Shown: positions 44,721-54,745 of the stretch, in pieces
Numbering within the stretch: the first letter of the stretch is position 1
How the letters are laid out: each line of letters begins with the position of its first letter
Source: Bacteroidota bacterium
GTDB lineage: Bacteria > Bacteroidota > Bacteroidia > JABDFU01
Length of the DNA: 64,000 nucleotides
Direction of reading: 5' to 3'
Assembly: GCA_013286385.1 (NCBI GenBank)
Contig: JABDFU010000004.1
Coordinates: 1-64,000, forward strand
Program-made: the position numbers and the translations under genes
The notes under the pieces: generated by a model
Database searches by the model: none
The model's input: only the letters and a program-made list of their open reading frames with translations
What the model was told of the DNA's origin: nothing

Positions 44721-45856
44721 TTGTCCGGAGCGTCCAGAACATTATCAATTGCCTTCATCAATCCGTCTATTTGTTCGCTGGTATTAAAACTGTGAATGCA
44801 AATCCGTATGCGCTCCTTTCCCTGAGGAACAGTTGGGCTCGTAATCGGCCTCGCATCATAACCCGAAGCCTGAAGCCCTAAAGCCAGGGCTTTTACCCGC
44901 TTGTTTCCACTGACCAACAGGTGCTGGATAGGACCAGGATTTTTACTTATGGTAATCGCTTGCGTTACTTTTTGGTTAAAATACTGAATCCTGCTGTGCA
45001 GTTCTGATTTTGCAAGGGGATGCCTTTCGAGCATCTCGTAAGCGCATCGTATAGCCTGAAGACTGTACAAAGGTAACGCAGTCGAAAATATAAAAGGCCG
45101 TGAAAAATTAACCAAATGATCCCTCAGACTACTGCTTCCCAAAACAATCGCCCCATGGCAACCCAACGCTTTCCCGAATGTGTGAAGCCGGGCAAACACC
45201 GACTTTTGCAATCCCAGTTCACTTACCCTTCCTTCCCCTCTGTTGCTATTGCCATAGAGACCGGTGGCATGGGCTTCGTCAACAATCAGGCCCGCCTTGT
45301 AAACCCGGCAAAGTTCAGTTAATTCGGACAACGGAGAAAAGTCCCCGTCCATTGAATACAGCGACTCCACAGCCACGTATAATTGACCGACCGCCTTCGT
45401 CAGGAGCTGCTCAAGGTGTTTCAGGTCATTGTGTCTGAATTTATAGGTATGGGCATGACTCAGTCTTAATCCATCGATCACCGAGGCATGTATCATTTCG
45501 TCGTAAAGAATAGTATCTCCCCTGCCGGCAATACAGGAAAACAAACCCAGATTGGCATCGTATCCCGAGTTAAAAAGCAATCCGCAATCCGCCTGGTGGT
45601 ATTCGGCAATAAAAGTTTCCAGTGCTTCGGCTTCCGTTGAATTCCCACTCAGCAGACGTGATCCGGTCGAACCGTTGACTCTTCTGACATCTGTAATCTT
45701 CTGCAAGGCAATTAACTTATGCAATTCCTCTGAACGCGCCAGGCCCAGGTAATCATTTGAAGTAAAATCAATAAGGTCAGAAGGCAAGACCTGTAATGCC
45801 CTTAAATTACCTTCTGAAATCCGCTTGCTAAGAGAACTACTTTGCATAAAGAACAA
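44717..45856 (-). CDS. bioF: 8-amino-7-oxononanoate synthase
   Basis: DFTSNDYLGLAR; GSTGSRLLSGN; DEAHATGLYG; HTFGKALGCHGA. Confidence 0.92.
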   Translation of the reverse strand: MFFMQSSSLSKRISEGNLRALQVLPSDLIDFTSNDYLGLARSEELHKLIALQKITDVRRVNGSTGSRLLSGNSTEAEALETFIAEYHQADCGLLFNSGYDANLGLFSCIAGRGDTILYDEMIHASVIDGLRLSHAHTYKFRHNDLKHLEQLLTKAVGQLYVAVESLYSMDGDFSPLSELTELCRVYKAGLIVDEAHATGLYGNSNRGEGRVSELGLQKSVFARLHTFGKALGCHGAIVLGSSSLRDHLVNFSRPFIFSTALPLYSLQAIRCAYEMLERHPLAKSELHSRIQYFNQKVTQAITISKNPGPIQHLLVSGNKRVKALALGLQASGYDARPITSPTVPQGKERIRICIHSFNTSEQIDGLMKAIDNVLDAPDK

Positions 45857-46591
45857 TCAGTTCCTTGAAATGTCCAGGCGGACACCCGCGATAACACTAA
45901 AACTTATGATATTGTGTACGATTTTAGAATAATCGTAATCCGAACTGTTTTTAAAATACTGGTATTCAACCAATGGATTCAGAAACACATAAAGATGCTG
46001 GGTTAATTTATAGTCGGCTATCAGCCCTGCTCCCGTGTAAAAAGTGCTTGGCAAATCGCTGCCACCGAAAAAACCCTCATGGGCTGTACCACCCGAGTAG
46101 CCGTAAAATCCAATATTGCCCTTAAAATTAAGTGAGTAGAGTTTTTGCTGATCCACAATCAACGGAGCCTCGAAGTGAGCGTACATTTTTTCAAATCCAA
46201 AGGTCTGGTCAAAAATTATCTTACTTCCGTTTGATCCGTAGGAATTTCCGATAAGGGTCAGCTCATCCAGATAATTGTTTTCGAAACTTATTCCCAATCC
46301 CACACGAAATTTAGAAATCGGTGCCCCCACTTCAAAATTCACACAATTACTGGCATTGCTTGCCCTAAATCGTCCATTTTCAGATGGGATCAGGTTACCA
46401 TCCCGGTCGTATAAACTGGAACTTCCGCTGTTTGAAAACCATTGAGAAGCACCGAGTCCATAACCCGCACTGATAAAATATTTTTTGCCCCTTGAGGAGT
46501 TGCTGTTTGAATAATAATCTTCAGTCTGTGCTGAAAGCCCGGCTATACCTATAAAAAACAATACAGTTGAACAGGTAGGTATCTTTTTCAA
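45857..46591 (-). CDS. Outer-membrane beta-barrel-like protein embedded in biotin operon
   Basis: Signal peptide; alternating aromatic beta strands ending [12 protein letters not shown]; 4-nt overlap with bioB, abuts bioF. Confidence 0.6.
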   Translation of the reverse strand: MKKIPTCSTVLFFIGIAGLSAQTEDYYSNSNSSRGKKYFISAGYGLGASQWFSNSGSSSLYDRDGNLIPSENGRFRASNASNCVNFEVGAPISKFRVGLGISFENNYLDELTLIGNSYGSNGSKIIFDQTFGFEKMYAHFEAPLIVDQQKLYSLNFKGNIGFYGYSGGTAHEGFFGGSDLPSTFYTGAGLIADYKLTQHLYVFLNPLVEYQYFKNSSDYDYSKIVHNIISFSVIAGVRLDISRN

Positions 46592-47580
46592 TCCAATACG
46601 GTTTCGTTTACTAGAGTATTTTGTACAGTATTCTGTTTGGGTTTAAGTCCAAGGCTATCAAAAAGTCTCCTGTCCTGTTTGAAATCAGGATTCGCGGTCG
46701 TCAGCAGCTTGTCTCCTGCAAAAATCGAATTGGCACCGGCTAAAAAACAAAAGGCCTGTCCTTCATCCGACATGGCTGTTCGTCCTGCAGAAAGCCTGAC
46801 CACTGTTTTTGGCATCACAATGCGCGTAGTCGCAATCATCCGTATCATATCCCAGATTGGCAACAAAGGTTGTTTCTCCAGAGGCGTTCCCGCTACAGGT
46901 ACCAGTGCGTTTATTGGCACCGATTCGGGCTGAGGGTCGAGACGCGACAAAGTCAGCAGAAGCTTCACTCTGTCCTCAGCCGATTCACCCATGCCGATGA
47001 TGCCGCCCGAACAAACCGTGACACCCGCTTTACGCGCGTTTGCAATTGTAGTAAGCCGGTCGTCGTAGGTTCGGGTAGTAATAATGCTTTTGTAATTTTC
47101 TTCAGACGTATCCAGGTTGTGGTTGTAAGCATATAAGCCCGCATCGGCAAGCCGCTGAGCCTGTGATTCGGTAAGCATTCCAAGCGTGCAGCAAACTTCC
47201 ATATTCAATCCGTTCACGGCCTTCACCATTTCCAGAACGCGGTCAAAATCGCTGTTGTCACGAACCTCCCGCCAGGCAGCCCCCATACACAAACGCGAAG
47301 CCCCACCTGCCTTTGCTTTTTCAGCAGCAGAAAGAACCTGTTCGATGGGCATCAGTTTGTGAACATCCACACCCGTATTGTAGCGCGCGGCCTGGGGACA
47401 GTAAGAACAGTCCTCCGAACAGCCGCCTGTTTTAATTGAAATTAACGAGCTGACCTGAACTTCAGAAGAATTGTTGTATTTGCGATGAATTCCGGCAGCT
47501 CTATAAACCAATTCAAGCAAAGGGCTGTTATAAGTGTCCAGAATTTCAGTAAGGGTCCAGTCTGATCTGATATCTTTCAT
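46588..47580 (-). CDS. bioB: Biotin synthase
   Basis: [46 protein letters not shown]. Confidence 0.97.
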   Translation of the reverse strand: MKDIRSDWTLTEILDTYNSPLLELVYRAAGIHRKYNNSSEVQVSSLISIKTGGCSEDCSYCPQAARYNTGVDVHKLMPIEQVLSAAEKAKAGGASRLCMGAAWREVRDNSDFDRVLEMVKAVNGLNMEVCCTLGMLTESQAQRLADAGLYAYNHNLDTSEENYKSIITTRTYDDRLTTIANARKAGVTVCSGGIIGMGESAEDRVKLLLTLSRLDPQPESVPINALVPVAGTPLEKQPLLPIWDMIRMIATTRIVMPKTVVRLSAGRTAMSDEGQAFCFLAGANSIFAGDKLLTTANPDFKQDRRLFDSLGLKPKQNTVQNTLVNETVLD

Positions 47581-47640
47581 AGATAACGGGAATTAAGCGT
47601 TACAAACAAATTTAATCTTTTAATTCAATAAATTTGCAGG

Positions 47641-48315
47641 ATGCGGATAGATATTATTACCATTCATGCCGAACTTATCAAAAGTCCGTTTGAGCATTCT
47701 ATTATAAAAAGAGCCCTTTCCAAGGGCCTTGCAGAGGTTAATTTTATAAACCTGCGCGATTTTTCAGATACGAAGCACAAATCTGTCGACGATTACCAGT
47801 TTGGAGGAGGTGCCGGCATGGTGATGATGATTGAACCGCTGTCAAAATGCATTGAAAGCTTAAAAGCCGAGCGTAATTACGATGAAATTATTTACCTGAG
47901 CCCGGACGGAGGTCGTTTTGACCAGAAAACAGCTAATTTTCTGTCTACCTGCTCCAACCTGATGCTGGTATGTGGTCATTACAAAGGGATAGACGAACGG
48001 GTCAGGGAACTTTACATTACCAGAGAAATTTCGATAGGTGATTATGTGATATCCGGGGGAGAATTGGCGGCCGCCATTGTGGCGGATGCCGTAATTCGGC
48101 TGATTCCAGGGGTGCTTTCTGATGAAACTTCTGCCCTGTCAGATTCCTTTCAGGACGGCTTGCTTGCCCCGCCGGTCTATACCCGGCCTGCTGACTTTAA
48201 AGGGCTTCAGGTTCCGCAAATTTTGCTTTCAGGGGATCCCCGGAAGATTGAACAATGGAGAATGGAACAGGCACTTGAGCGCACCCGCAAAAGGAGACCT
48301 GACCTGCTAATGTGA
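47641..48315 (+). CDS. trmD: tRNA (guanine-N1)-methyltransferase
   Basis: [52 protein letters not shown]. Confidence 0.96.
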   Translation: MRIDIITIHAELIKSPFEHSIIKRALSKGLAEVNFINLRDFSDTKHKSVDDYQFGGGAGMVMMIEPLSKCIESLKAERNYDEIIYLSPDGGRFDQKTANFLSTCSNLMLVCGHYKGIDERVRELYITREISIGDYVISGGELAAAIVADAVIRLIPGVLSDETSALSDSFQDGLLAPPVYTRPADFKGLQVPQILLSGDPRKIEQWRMEQALERTRKRRPDLLM

Positions 48316-48371
48316 TTTTAGGAAAAAAACCATTACATTTGGTCTTTAATTGATTCTGCTAATTTAATTCT

Positions 48372-48929
48372 ATGAGTGACGACACAGAGTTTATCGAGCA
48401 CGCCTATAGTTTAATGTCTGATCAACAGATACTTCTGGCGTATCTGGGTGATGTAACTCCTGAATTGATTAATGCCATCCTGAAAGGCGTAAAAAACGAT
48501 TCCATAGCGTTTCAGGAGGAAGAACTGCTCACCAAAAAGAAGGTTTACAATATTATCGTTGAGTCGCTTGAAAACATCAACCGCCATTCGGATGTAGAGG
48601 AAAAGCAGCAGCACCTTTCCCTCTTTATTCTGGGAAAGGCCGGGAAGCATTATTACGTTATTTCCGGAAATTACATCTACAACAATCAGATTGATAAGCT
48701 TAAAAAAATGATTGACGAGGTAAATGCGCTTGACAAAGACGACATCAAGAAAATCTACCGCAATATTCTGGCTGAGGGAAAACTCTCGGTAAAAGGAGGA
48801 GCCGGGCTGGGTATTATTGATATGGCCATTAAGTCAGGAAACAAACTCGATTACGAGTTCATTCCGACCGGAAACGACATTTCATTTTACATTTTAAAAA
48901 CCCAGATCAGCGCAGAATTAGCAGTTTAA
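48372..48929 (+). CDS. SiaB-like kinase family protein
   Basis: Layout and adjacency to SiaC-like gene; GAGLGIIDMAIKSGNKLDYEF. Confidence 0.7.
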   Translation: MSDDTEFIEHAYSLMSDQQILLAYLGDVTPELINAILKGVKNDSIAFQEEELLTKKKVYNIIVESLENINRHSDVEEKQQHLSLFILGKAGKHYYVISGNYIYNNQIDKLKKMIDEVNALDKDDIKKIYRNILAEGKLSVKGGAGLGIIDMAIKSGNKLDYEFIPTGNDISFYILKTQISAELAV

Positions 48930-48951
48930 CACACATTGTAAAGAGATTTAT

Positions 48952-49356
48952 ATGGACGCATTAATCATTGAACAAACAGAGTTTTCGCCAAAAGTAGTAT
49001 TGGACCCTGTAAACAATAAATTTGAAATTTCGGGAGAGTCCAGGCCTGAAAACGCAAGCAAATTTTACGAACCCATTGTTAAGTGGCTTGAACAGTATCA
49101 GGCCGTCCTCTTTTACCAGAAAGGACAAAGCGGAAAAGCCAACAAAGTAGTTTTCGATATTTCCCTTGATTATTTCAACTCTACCTCAGCCAAGCATTTA
49201 CTCGATATCCTGAAACAATTAGACAATTATTACAATGAGGGCCACGAGGCGCTGATTCGCTGGTTCTATTACGAACAGGACGAAGACATGCGCGATTCGG
49301 GAGAGGAATTCAGCAAACTAATAAACGTACCTATCGAATTCATCGTTAGGGAATAA
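48952..49356 (+). CDS. SiaC-like regulatory phosphoprotein (DUF1987)
   Basis: FEISGESRPENASKFYEPIVKWL; FDISLDYFNSTSAKHLLDIL; YYEQDEDMRDSGEEFS. Confidence 0.8.
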   Translation: MDALIIEQTEFSPKVVLDPVNNKFEISGESRPENASKFYEPIVKWLEQYQAVLFYQKGQSGKANKVVFDISLDYFNSTSAKHLLDILKQLDNYYNEGHEALIRWFYYEQDEDMRDSGEEFSKLINVPIEFIVRE

Positions 49357-49366
49357 TTTTACCTGT

Positions 49367-50314
49367 ATGAAAAAAATTTTAGCGAACGATGGGATCGATG
49401 CCCAGGGAAAAAGCCTGCTCGAAAAAGCAGGCTTTACTGTAATAACCGAAAAAATTGCACAGGAAGACCTGGCCCAGGCCATTAATAAAAATAACTACGA
49501 TGGTCTTACTGTAAGAAGTGCAACCAAAGTACGTAAAGACATCATTGATGCCTGCCCTAACCTCAAACTGATCGGACGCGGGGGCGTAGGGATGGACAAT
49601 ATTGATGTCGAATACGCCAAAACCAAAGGCCTTCAAGTGGTGAATACACCTGCCGCCTCCTCCCTGGCTGTCGCAGAATTGGTTTTTGCCCACCTTTTTA
49701 ATGCGGTTCGCTTTTTGTATGACAGCAACCGCCAGATGCCGCTGACAGGAAGCACCCAGTTCGATGCCCTTAAGAAAAAGTACGCCAAAGGAACGGAGTT
49801 AAAAGGCAAGACCATGGGTATTATTGGGTTCGGCAGGATCGGTCAGGCCGTGGCTAAAATCGCGCTTGGCACAGGAATGAAAGTCATTGCCACGGACCCC
49901 TTTATACGTGAGGCGAACCTTGAAATCGAAATTGCAGGTGCGAATCCGGTCAAGGTCGTTATAAAAACCATTCCAATGGAAGAAGTGCTCAGGAGTGCCG
50001 ATTTCGTCACCCTGCATGTTCCCTCCGGAAAAGTGATCACGTCAAAAGAATTTTCGATAATGAAAAAAGGAGTTATCGTGGTGAATGCTTCCCGGGGAGG
50101 AGTAATTGATGAGAACGACCTGATCGCAGCTCTCAATCAGGGTATAGTCTCCCATGCCTGTCTCGATGTTTTTGAAAACGAACCTACACCAAGTCCGGCT
50201 ATTTTAACTCATCCTAAAATTTCCCTTACACCCCATATCGGAGCAGCGACTGAAGAAGCCCAGGAACGTATTGGCATTGAGCTTGCGGAATTGATTATCT
50301 CCAGGCTTAAATAA
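49367..50314 (+). CDS. D-3-phosphoglycerate dehydrogenase-like 2-hydroxyacid dehydrogenase
   Basis: GRGGVGMDNIDVEYAKTKGLQVVNTP; MGIIGFGRIGQAVAKIALG; ASRGGVIDENDL. Confidence 0.9.
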   Translation: MKKILANDGIDAQGKSLLEKAGFTVITEKIAQEDLAQAINKNNYDGLTVRSATKVRKDIIDACPNLKLIGRGGVGMDNIDVEYAKTKGLQVVNTPAASSLAVAELVFAHLFNAVRFLYDSNRQMPLTGSTQFDALKKKYAKGTELKGKTMGIIGFGRIGQAVAKIALGTGMKVIATDPFIREANLEIEIAGANPVKVVIKTIPMEEVLRSADFVTLHVPSGKVITSKEFSIMKKGVIVVNASRGGVIDENDLIAALNQGIVSHACLDVFENEPTPSPAILTHPKISLTPHIGAATEEAQERIGIELAELIISRLK

Positions 50315-50327
50315 TCCGAAGCTGCTG

Positions 50328-51572
50328 ATGGCGAATATCATCCCCTTTAAGGGAATACGACCGGCCGGCGACAAAGTTCAGTTTGTCGCTTCCAGATCAG
50401 TCGACGGGTATACCAGAAACGAATTACAGGATAAACTCCGCAGCAACCCCTATTCCTTTCTGCACATTATCAATCCCGATTTTCAGGATGGTATACATAC
50501 GCAGCCCGGCAGTGTAGAGCGCCTGAAAAAAATAAAACTCCGTTACCGGCAGTTCAGGGAGAATGGAAACCTGAAACAAGACCAGCAGCTTTCGTACTAT
50601 GTTTACCGCCAGCAAAAAAATTCTACCACCTTTACCGGAATAATCGGATGCAGCAGTATTGACGACTATTTCAGCGGGGTAATCAAAATCCACGAGCAAA
50701 CCCTAACTGAACGGGAAGAAAAACTGAAGGACTACCTGGATATTTGCCAGTTCAACGCTGAACCGGTTCTGTTCAGCTACCCCAATGACAGTGAGATTGA
50801 CCGGATAACGCAGCGTATCTGCCTGGAAACTCCGGCCAACGACTTCAGCACAACCGACCAGGTCAGACACCAACTCTGGATGGTGAGTGATCCCGGATAC
50901 GTTACACTGATCAGGGAACGCTTCAGACAGATTCAGTCGGTATACATCGCCGACGGACACCATCGATCTGCATCTTCTGCCTTGCTGGGCAAGTCAAGAA
51001 GAGCTGAAAATCCCGGATACAAAGGCGATGAACCTTATAATTATTACCTGGGTATCTTTTTTCCCGAAACCCAGCTTAAAATTTATGATTTCAACCGGGT
51101 TGTACACGACTTAAACAAGCTCAGTACAGCTGAGTTTCTTCAACGGATTTCTGAGAAGTTCGAAATGGAAGAAAAAGGATCAACCGTTTATGCACCGGTT
51201 CGGAAACACAACTTCAGTATGTATCTGAATTCAAACTGGTATTCGCTGACCGCAAAACCACGGATCATACACGATATTGAACCTGTGGGATCACTCGATG
51301 CTTTTATCCTGACCGAACATATCCTCTCCCCCATTCTTGGCATACACGACTTAAAAACAGACAGCCGGATAAAATTCATTCCAGGTGTAAAAGGAATGCA
51401 GGCCCTGCAAACCAAAGTGGACAGCAGAGATGCCGTAGCCTTCGGACTTTATCCCGTAGCTATGGAACAACTCAAACGCATCGCCGATACGCATTCGATT
51501 ATGCCGCCCAAAACTACATGGGTGGAACCGAAGCTGAGAAGCGGGTTGGTAATTTATAGTTTGAGTGATTAG
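50328..51572 (+). CDS. DUF1015 family protein
   Basis: IIPFKGIRP; IADGHHRSASSALLG; GLYPVAMEQLKRIAD; MPPKTTWVEPKLRSGLVIY. Confidence 0.88.
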   Translation: MANIIPFKGIRPAGDKVQFVASRSVDGYTRNELQDKLRSNPYSFLHIINPDFQDGIHTQPGSVERLKKIKLRYRQFRENGNLKQDQQLSYYVYRQQKNSTTFTGIIGCSSIDDYFSGVIKIHEQTLTEREEKLKDYLDICQFNAEPVLFSYPNDSEIDRITQRICLETPANDFSTTDQVRHQLWMVSDPGYVTLIRERFRQIQSVYIADGHHRSASSALLGKSRRAENPGYKGDEPYNYYLGIFFPETQLKIYDFNRVVHDLNKLSTAEFLQRISEKFEMEEKGSTVYAPVRKHNFSMYLNSNWYSLTAKPRIIHDIEPVGSLDAFILTEHILSPILGIHDLKTDSRIKFIPGVKGMQALQTKVDSRDAVAFGLYPVAMEQLKRIADTHSIMPPKTTWVEPKLRSGLVIYSLSD

Positions 51573-51587
51573 CCAATAGGGATTAAA

Positions 51588-52241
51588 TTGAATATTGCAG
51601 AAAATATATTAAAGTTCAAACAAGAGCTGCCAGAGTCAGTTCTGTTGCTGGCTGTTTCGAAGACGCATTCTGCAGATCTGGTAATGCAGGCCTATAAAGC
51701 CGGCCAAAGGGATTTCGGAGAAAACAAGGTTCAGGAATTGATTTCAAAGCAGGTCCAGCTTCCTGCCGATATCCGCTGGCACCTGATCGGGCATCTTCAG
51801 TCCAACAAAGTCAAATACATCGCTCCCTTTATCAGCCTTATTCATTCCGTAGACAGCCTTGGCCTGTTGGAAGAAATAAACAAACAGGCGCTTAAAAACA
51901 ACCGTATCATTGATTGCCTTCTTCAGATTTATATCGCCGGTGAAGAAACCAAATACGGATTAAGTTTTGAGGAAGCCAGGCAAATTCTGATTTCGGATGC
52001 CTTCAGGAATCTCAACAATATCAGGATAACCGGATTGATGGGAATGGCCTCCAATACTGAAGATCAAAACCTTATCCGGTCTGAATTCAGGGGCTTGCAT
52101 GATTTTTTTATTCAGCTTTCCCATGTAAATTTTAAACCCGAAATCCTCAGCATGGGTATGAGTTCCGATTATAAAATTGCCATAGAGGAAGGCAGTACAC
52201 TTATTCGGGCCGGCAGCCTTATTTTCGGCAGCAGAATTTAA
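51588..52241 (+). CDS. YggS-family PLP homeostasis protein (TTG start)
   Basis: LLAVSKTHSADLVMQAYKAGQRDFGENKVQEL; WHLIGHLQSNKVKYI; LSMGMSSDYKIAIEEGSTLIRAG. Confidence 0.93.
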   Translation: MNIAENILKFKQELPESVLLLAVSKTHSADLVMQAYKAGQRDFGENKVQELISKQVQLPADIRWHLIGHLQSNKVKYIAPFISLIHSVDSLGLLEEINKQALKNNRIIDCLLQIYIAGEETKYGLSFEEARQILISDAFRNLNNIRITGLMGMASNTEDQNLIRSEFRGLHDFFIQLSHVNFKPEILSMGMSSDYKIAIEEGSTLIRAGSLIFGSRI

Positions 52242-52278
52242 GTGTATAGATTAAAACAGATCTGAAAGATTTCTATTT

Positions 52279-52803
52279 TTGTCTTCTCAAATTTCGCTTT
52301 TCATGAACAAGAATTCTGAAAACAACAAAAACTATTTCGACCCCAAGGAGTACAATTCGCTGATTGTTGGAGCCGAAGAAAAAAAGGCAAGCGCCAAAAA
52401 CAAAGCCAGCCTTATTGCTCTTCTTACCGACTCCCACAACAGGGACGTGCGGGAAGACGTATTAAAGCTGATCAAGAAAGAGCCCAGATCCCTTGAATTT
52501 CTGATTGACGCCATCGAAGACAAGAAACTAAAAAAATACCGGATTGAGCTCATTTCAGCCTGCTGGGAATCGGGTATCGACTGCAGAAACAAGCTCCTTT
52601 ATTTCGTTCAGCTGGCCACCAGCTCGGATTACCTCTGCTGTATAGAAGCTTTCAGCGTCGTTGATGGAATGGACATGCCACTCGATCAGAAAGAACTGCA
52701 GAAATCAATTGAGCACCTCAATACCTACCTCAGCAGTTCCTCAGACGAAAAAACCACGTTGTTAAAGGAACTGGGGCTTCTTCTGGAATCTTACAAGGAA
52801 TAA
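52279..52803 (+). CDS. Conserved hypothetical protein, HEAT-like
   Basis: Helical repeat-like sequence. Confidence 0.5.
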   Translation: MSSQISLFMNKNSENNKNYFDPKEYNSLIVGAEEKKASAKNKASLIALLTDSHNRDVREDVLKLIKKEPRSLEFLIDAIEDKKLKKYRIELISACWESGIDCRNKLLYFVQLATSSDYLCCIEAFSVVDGMDMPLDQKELQKSIEHLNTYLSSSSDEKTTLLKELGLLLESYKE

Positions 52804-52880
52804 TTGATTTTTTTGCCCAAAAAGTCCGGTCCCCCTACCCAGGAATATTAAGTAAATTTTGGCTATTCACTTAAAAAGTA

Positions 52881-52888
52881 TATTTTTG
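52881..52888 (+). promoter_or_regulatory. TATTTTTG -7 element of tRNA-Asp promoter
   Basis: TAnnTTTG match 17 bp upstream of tRNA 5' end. Confidence 0.55.
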
Positions 52889-52905
52889 CACTCCTCAAGA
52901 CCAAA

Positions 52906-52979
52906 GGACTGGTAGTTCAGCTGGTTAGAATACGTGCCTGTCACGCACGGGGTCGCGGGTTCGAGTCCCGTCCAGTCCG
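52906..52979 (+). tRNA. tRNA-Asp (anticodon GTC)
   Basis: GGACTGG...CCTGTCACGCA...GGTTCGAGTCCCGTCCAGTCCG; 7-bp acceptor stem pairs. Confidence 0.95.
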
Positions 52980-52996
52980 CTGATGAATCAAATGAA

Positions 52997-53020
52997 CCTC
53001 GCCAACGGCGAGGTTTTTTG
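52997..53020 (+). terminator. Rho-independent terminator after tRNA-Asp
   Basis: CCTCGCC-AA(C)-GGCGAGG-TTTTTTG. Confidence 0.85.
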
Positions 53021-53139
53021 TTTTCCGGAAAGTCTGAAAGCTTGCTTTCAGAGACTTGGAGGAAAATAAAAAACAGCCTGAAAGGCTTCACTTGATTGTG
53101 ACTCCGGGACGCCGAGGGTCCATGAGCCGACAAAGGAGG

Positions 53140-53210
53140 CGAATAATTCCGTCCAATCCACGAATGAGTAAAACGAGTCCCGCCCACTTGGGCGGGATTT
53201 TTTATTTCCA
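53140..53210 (+). pseudogene. Decayed second copy of tRNA-Asp 3' end with its own terminator
   Basis: CCGTCCAATCCACGAATGAGTAAAACGAGTCCCGCCCACTTGGGCGGGATTTTTT aligns to CCGTCCAGTCCGCTGATGAATCAAATGAACCTCGCCAACGGCGAGGTTTTTT. Confidence 0.55.
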
Positions 53211-53323
53211 GAAAAGCCTAAGAGCTTGCTCTTAAAGGCTTGTAAGGAAATAAAACAGCCTGCTAAATTTTGGGGGCTAAAGGGAAGGATATAGAGCGCT
53301 AAAATGACCTTAAGGCCATAGAA

Positions 53324-53587
53324 GTGCCCCTATTTGACGAATTTCACAAGCACTTGATTGAAAAAGGACTTACGAGCAGAGAAGCGGACCGTTACAAAAA
53401 TGATAGCCGAAGCTTCATTGGCTTTTGTTCCATAAAACTCAACATCAGTAGCCTGGCAGACATATCGCGACCGATGCTTTCGAAGCATTTGGATAAAATG
53501 CAAAGGGCAAGCGGGAACAGTGAAAACCTGAACGAAGAAAAATACAGGAAAAATTGTAAGAATTTCAGATGTACTTATTATCCTTAG
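53324..53587 (+). pseudogene. Possible tyrosine-recombinase N-terminal (SAM-like) fragment
   Basis: FDEFHKHLIEKGLTSREADRYKNDSRSFIGFCSIKLNISSLADISRPMLSKHLDKMQ; no catalytic domain. Confidence 0.35.
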
Positions 53588-54197
53588 CTTCTTTAATTGC
53601 ATCTTCGCGGGAGTGGACATTTAATTTGCTGTATATATTTTTAATATGGGATTTGACCGTTTCCAGATCAATAAACATATCTTTTGCAATCTTATTTCTG
53701 CTTTTCCCTTTAGCAACCTGCTCCAGTATTTCTGTTTCTCTGCGTGTCAAAGGGGAATCCTGATTTTTATGAAATGACTTAATTACAATTTTTGCTATAT
53801 TCATACTCATTGGCGCACCTCCGTCTGAAACTTCCTGGATAGCTTCAATAATTTTTTCCGTTGAGCAGTTTTTGGTAAGGTAACCCGAAGCTCCGTTTTT
53901 CAGAGCACTGAAAACCAAATCTTCATTGTCAAATACGGTGAGCATGATAATGTTACAGGAGGGTAAAGTAGATTTAATTTTGGATATAGAGTCAATTCCC
54001 TTTATGCCTGGGAGCTCAATATCAAGTAAAACTACATGAGGTTGGTCAATGGGTAGACTTTTGAGTGCATCTTCCACATTTGAATAGGAACTGACTACCG
54101 TATAATTTACTACTGCATTTATAAGGTACGAAAACCCTTCTCTGATTGTCTTATCATCTTCAATGATAACAACGCGAATTTGTTTTTCTTTTATCAT
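53565..54197 (-). CDS. NarL/FixJ-family response regulator
   Basis: Receiver VVLLDIELPGIKGID; HTH LTRRETEILEQVAKGKSRNKIAKDMFIDLETVKSHIKNIYSKL. Confidence 0.93.
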   Translation of the reverse strand: MIKEKQIRVVIIEDDKTIREGFSYLINAVVNYTVVSSYSNVEDALKSLPIDQPHVVLLDIELPGIKGIDSISKIKSTLPSCNIIMLTVFDNEDLVFSALKNGASGYLTKNCSTEKIIEAIQEVSDGGAPMSMNIAKIVIKSFHKNQDSPLTRRETEILEQVAKGKSRNKIAKDMFIDLETVKSHIKNIYSKLNVHSREDAIKEAKDNKYI

Positions 54198-54745
54198 TCC
54201 TTTGTTTTGATTGAATTGTTTGGCAAATCAATTTTTATTTCTGTTCCTTCTCCCGGAACGGAACTGATATTAATTACCCCGTTCATACGAATTACCCGGT
54301 TTCGGATATTTTTTAATCCGTTCCCAGGGTATGAATCTGTTGTTTTAAAACTCTTTCCATTATCTCTAATAAAAAGAGTAATATTCCCAGAATCTGATAT
54401 ACTTATCTTCACGCTGACCTTGGCAGCATTCGAATGTTTAAGTATATTATTGTAAATTTCCTTGAAAACCATTATCAGGTTTCTGGTAATATCCAGTTTT
54501 AACTTTGAGCTTTGTGGATTTACATTGTGTTCATATTCAAAATCCATTGAAGTGTATTGAAAAAGTTCTGTTCCAATATCTTTGAGATGCTCTATTGTTT
54601 CATAAACATCATCACTCTGATTATTCAGAGACCATAGAATATCCCTTGTTCCATTATATAGATTCAAGATGTTTTCCTTTATTTGTTGCAAAATTTTGGC
54701 AGATTCAGGGTCTGCTTCTTTTAGTTTAAGTATATCAGTTAATCT
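54194..54745 (-). pseudogene. Sensor histidine kinase, C-terminal fragment (HATPase)
   Basis: ILWSLNNQSDDVYETIEHL; FKEIYNNILKHSNAAKVSV; GNGLKNIRNRV; N-terminal sensor and H-box absent. Confidence 0.75.

Noticed and set aside
52867-53187. 106-aa minus-strand ORF
   Set aside because: Overlaps tRNA-Asp and its terminator
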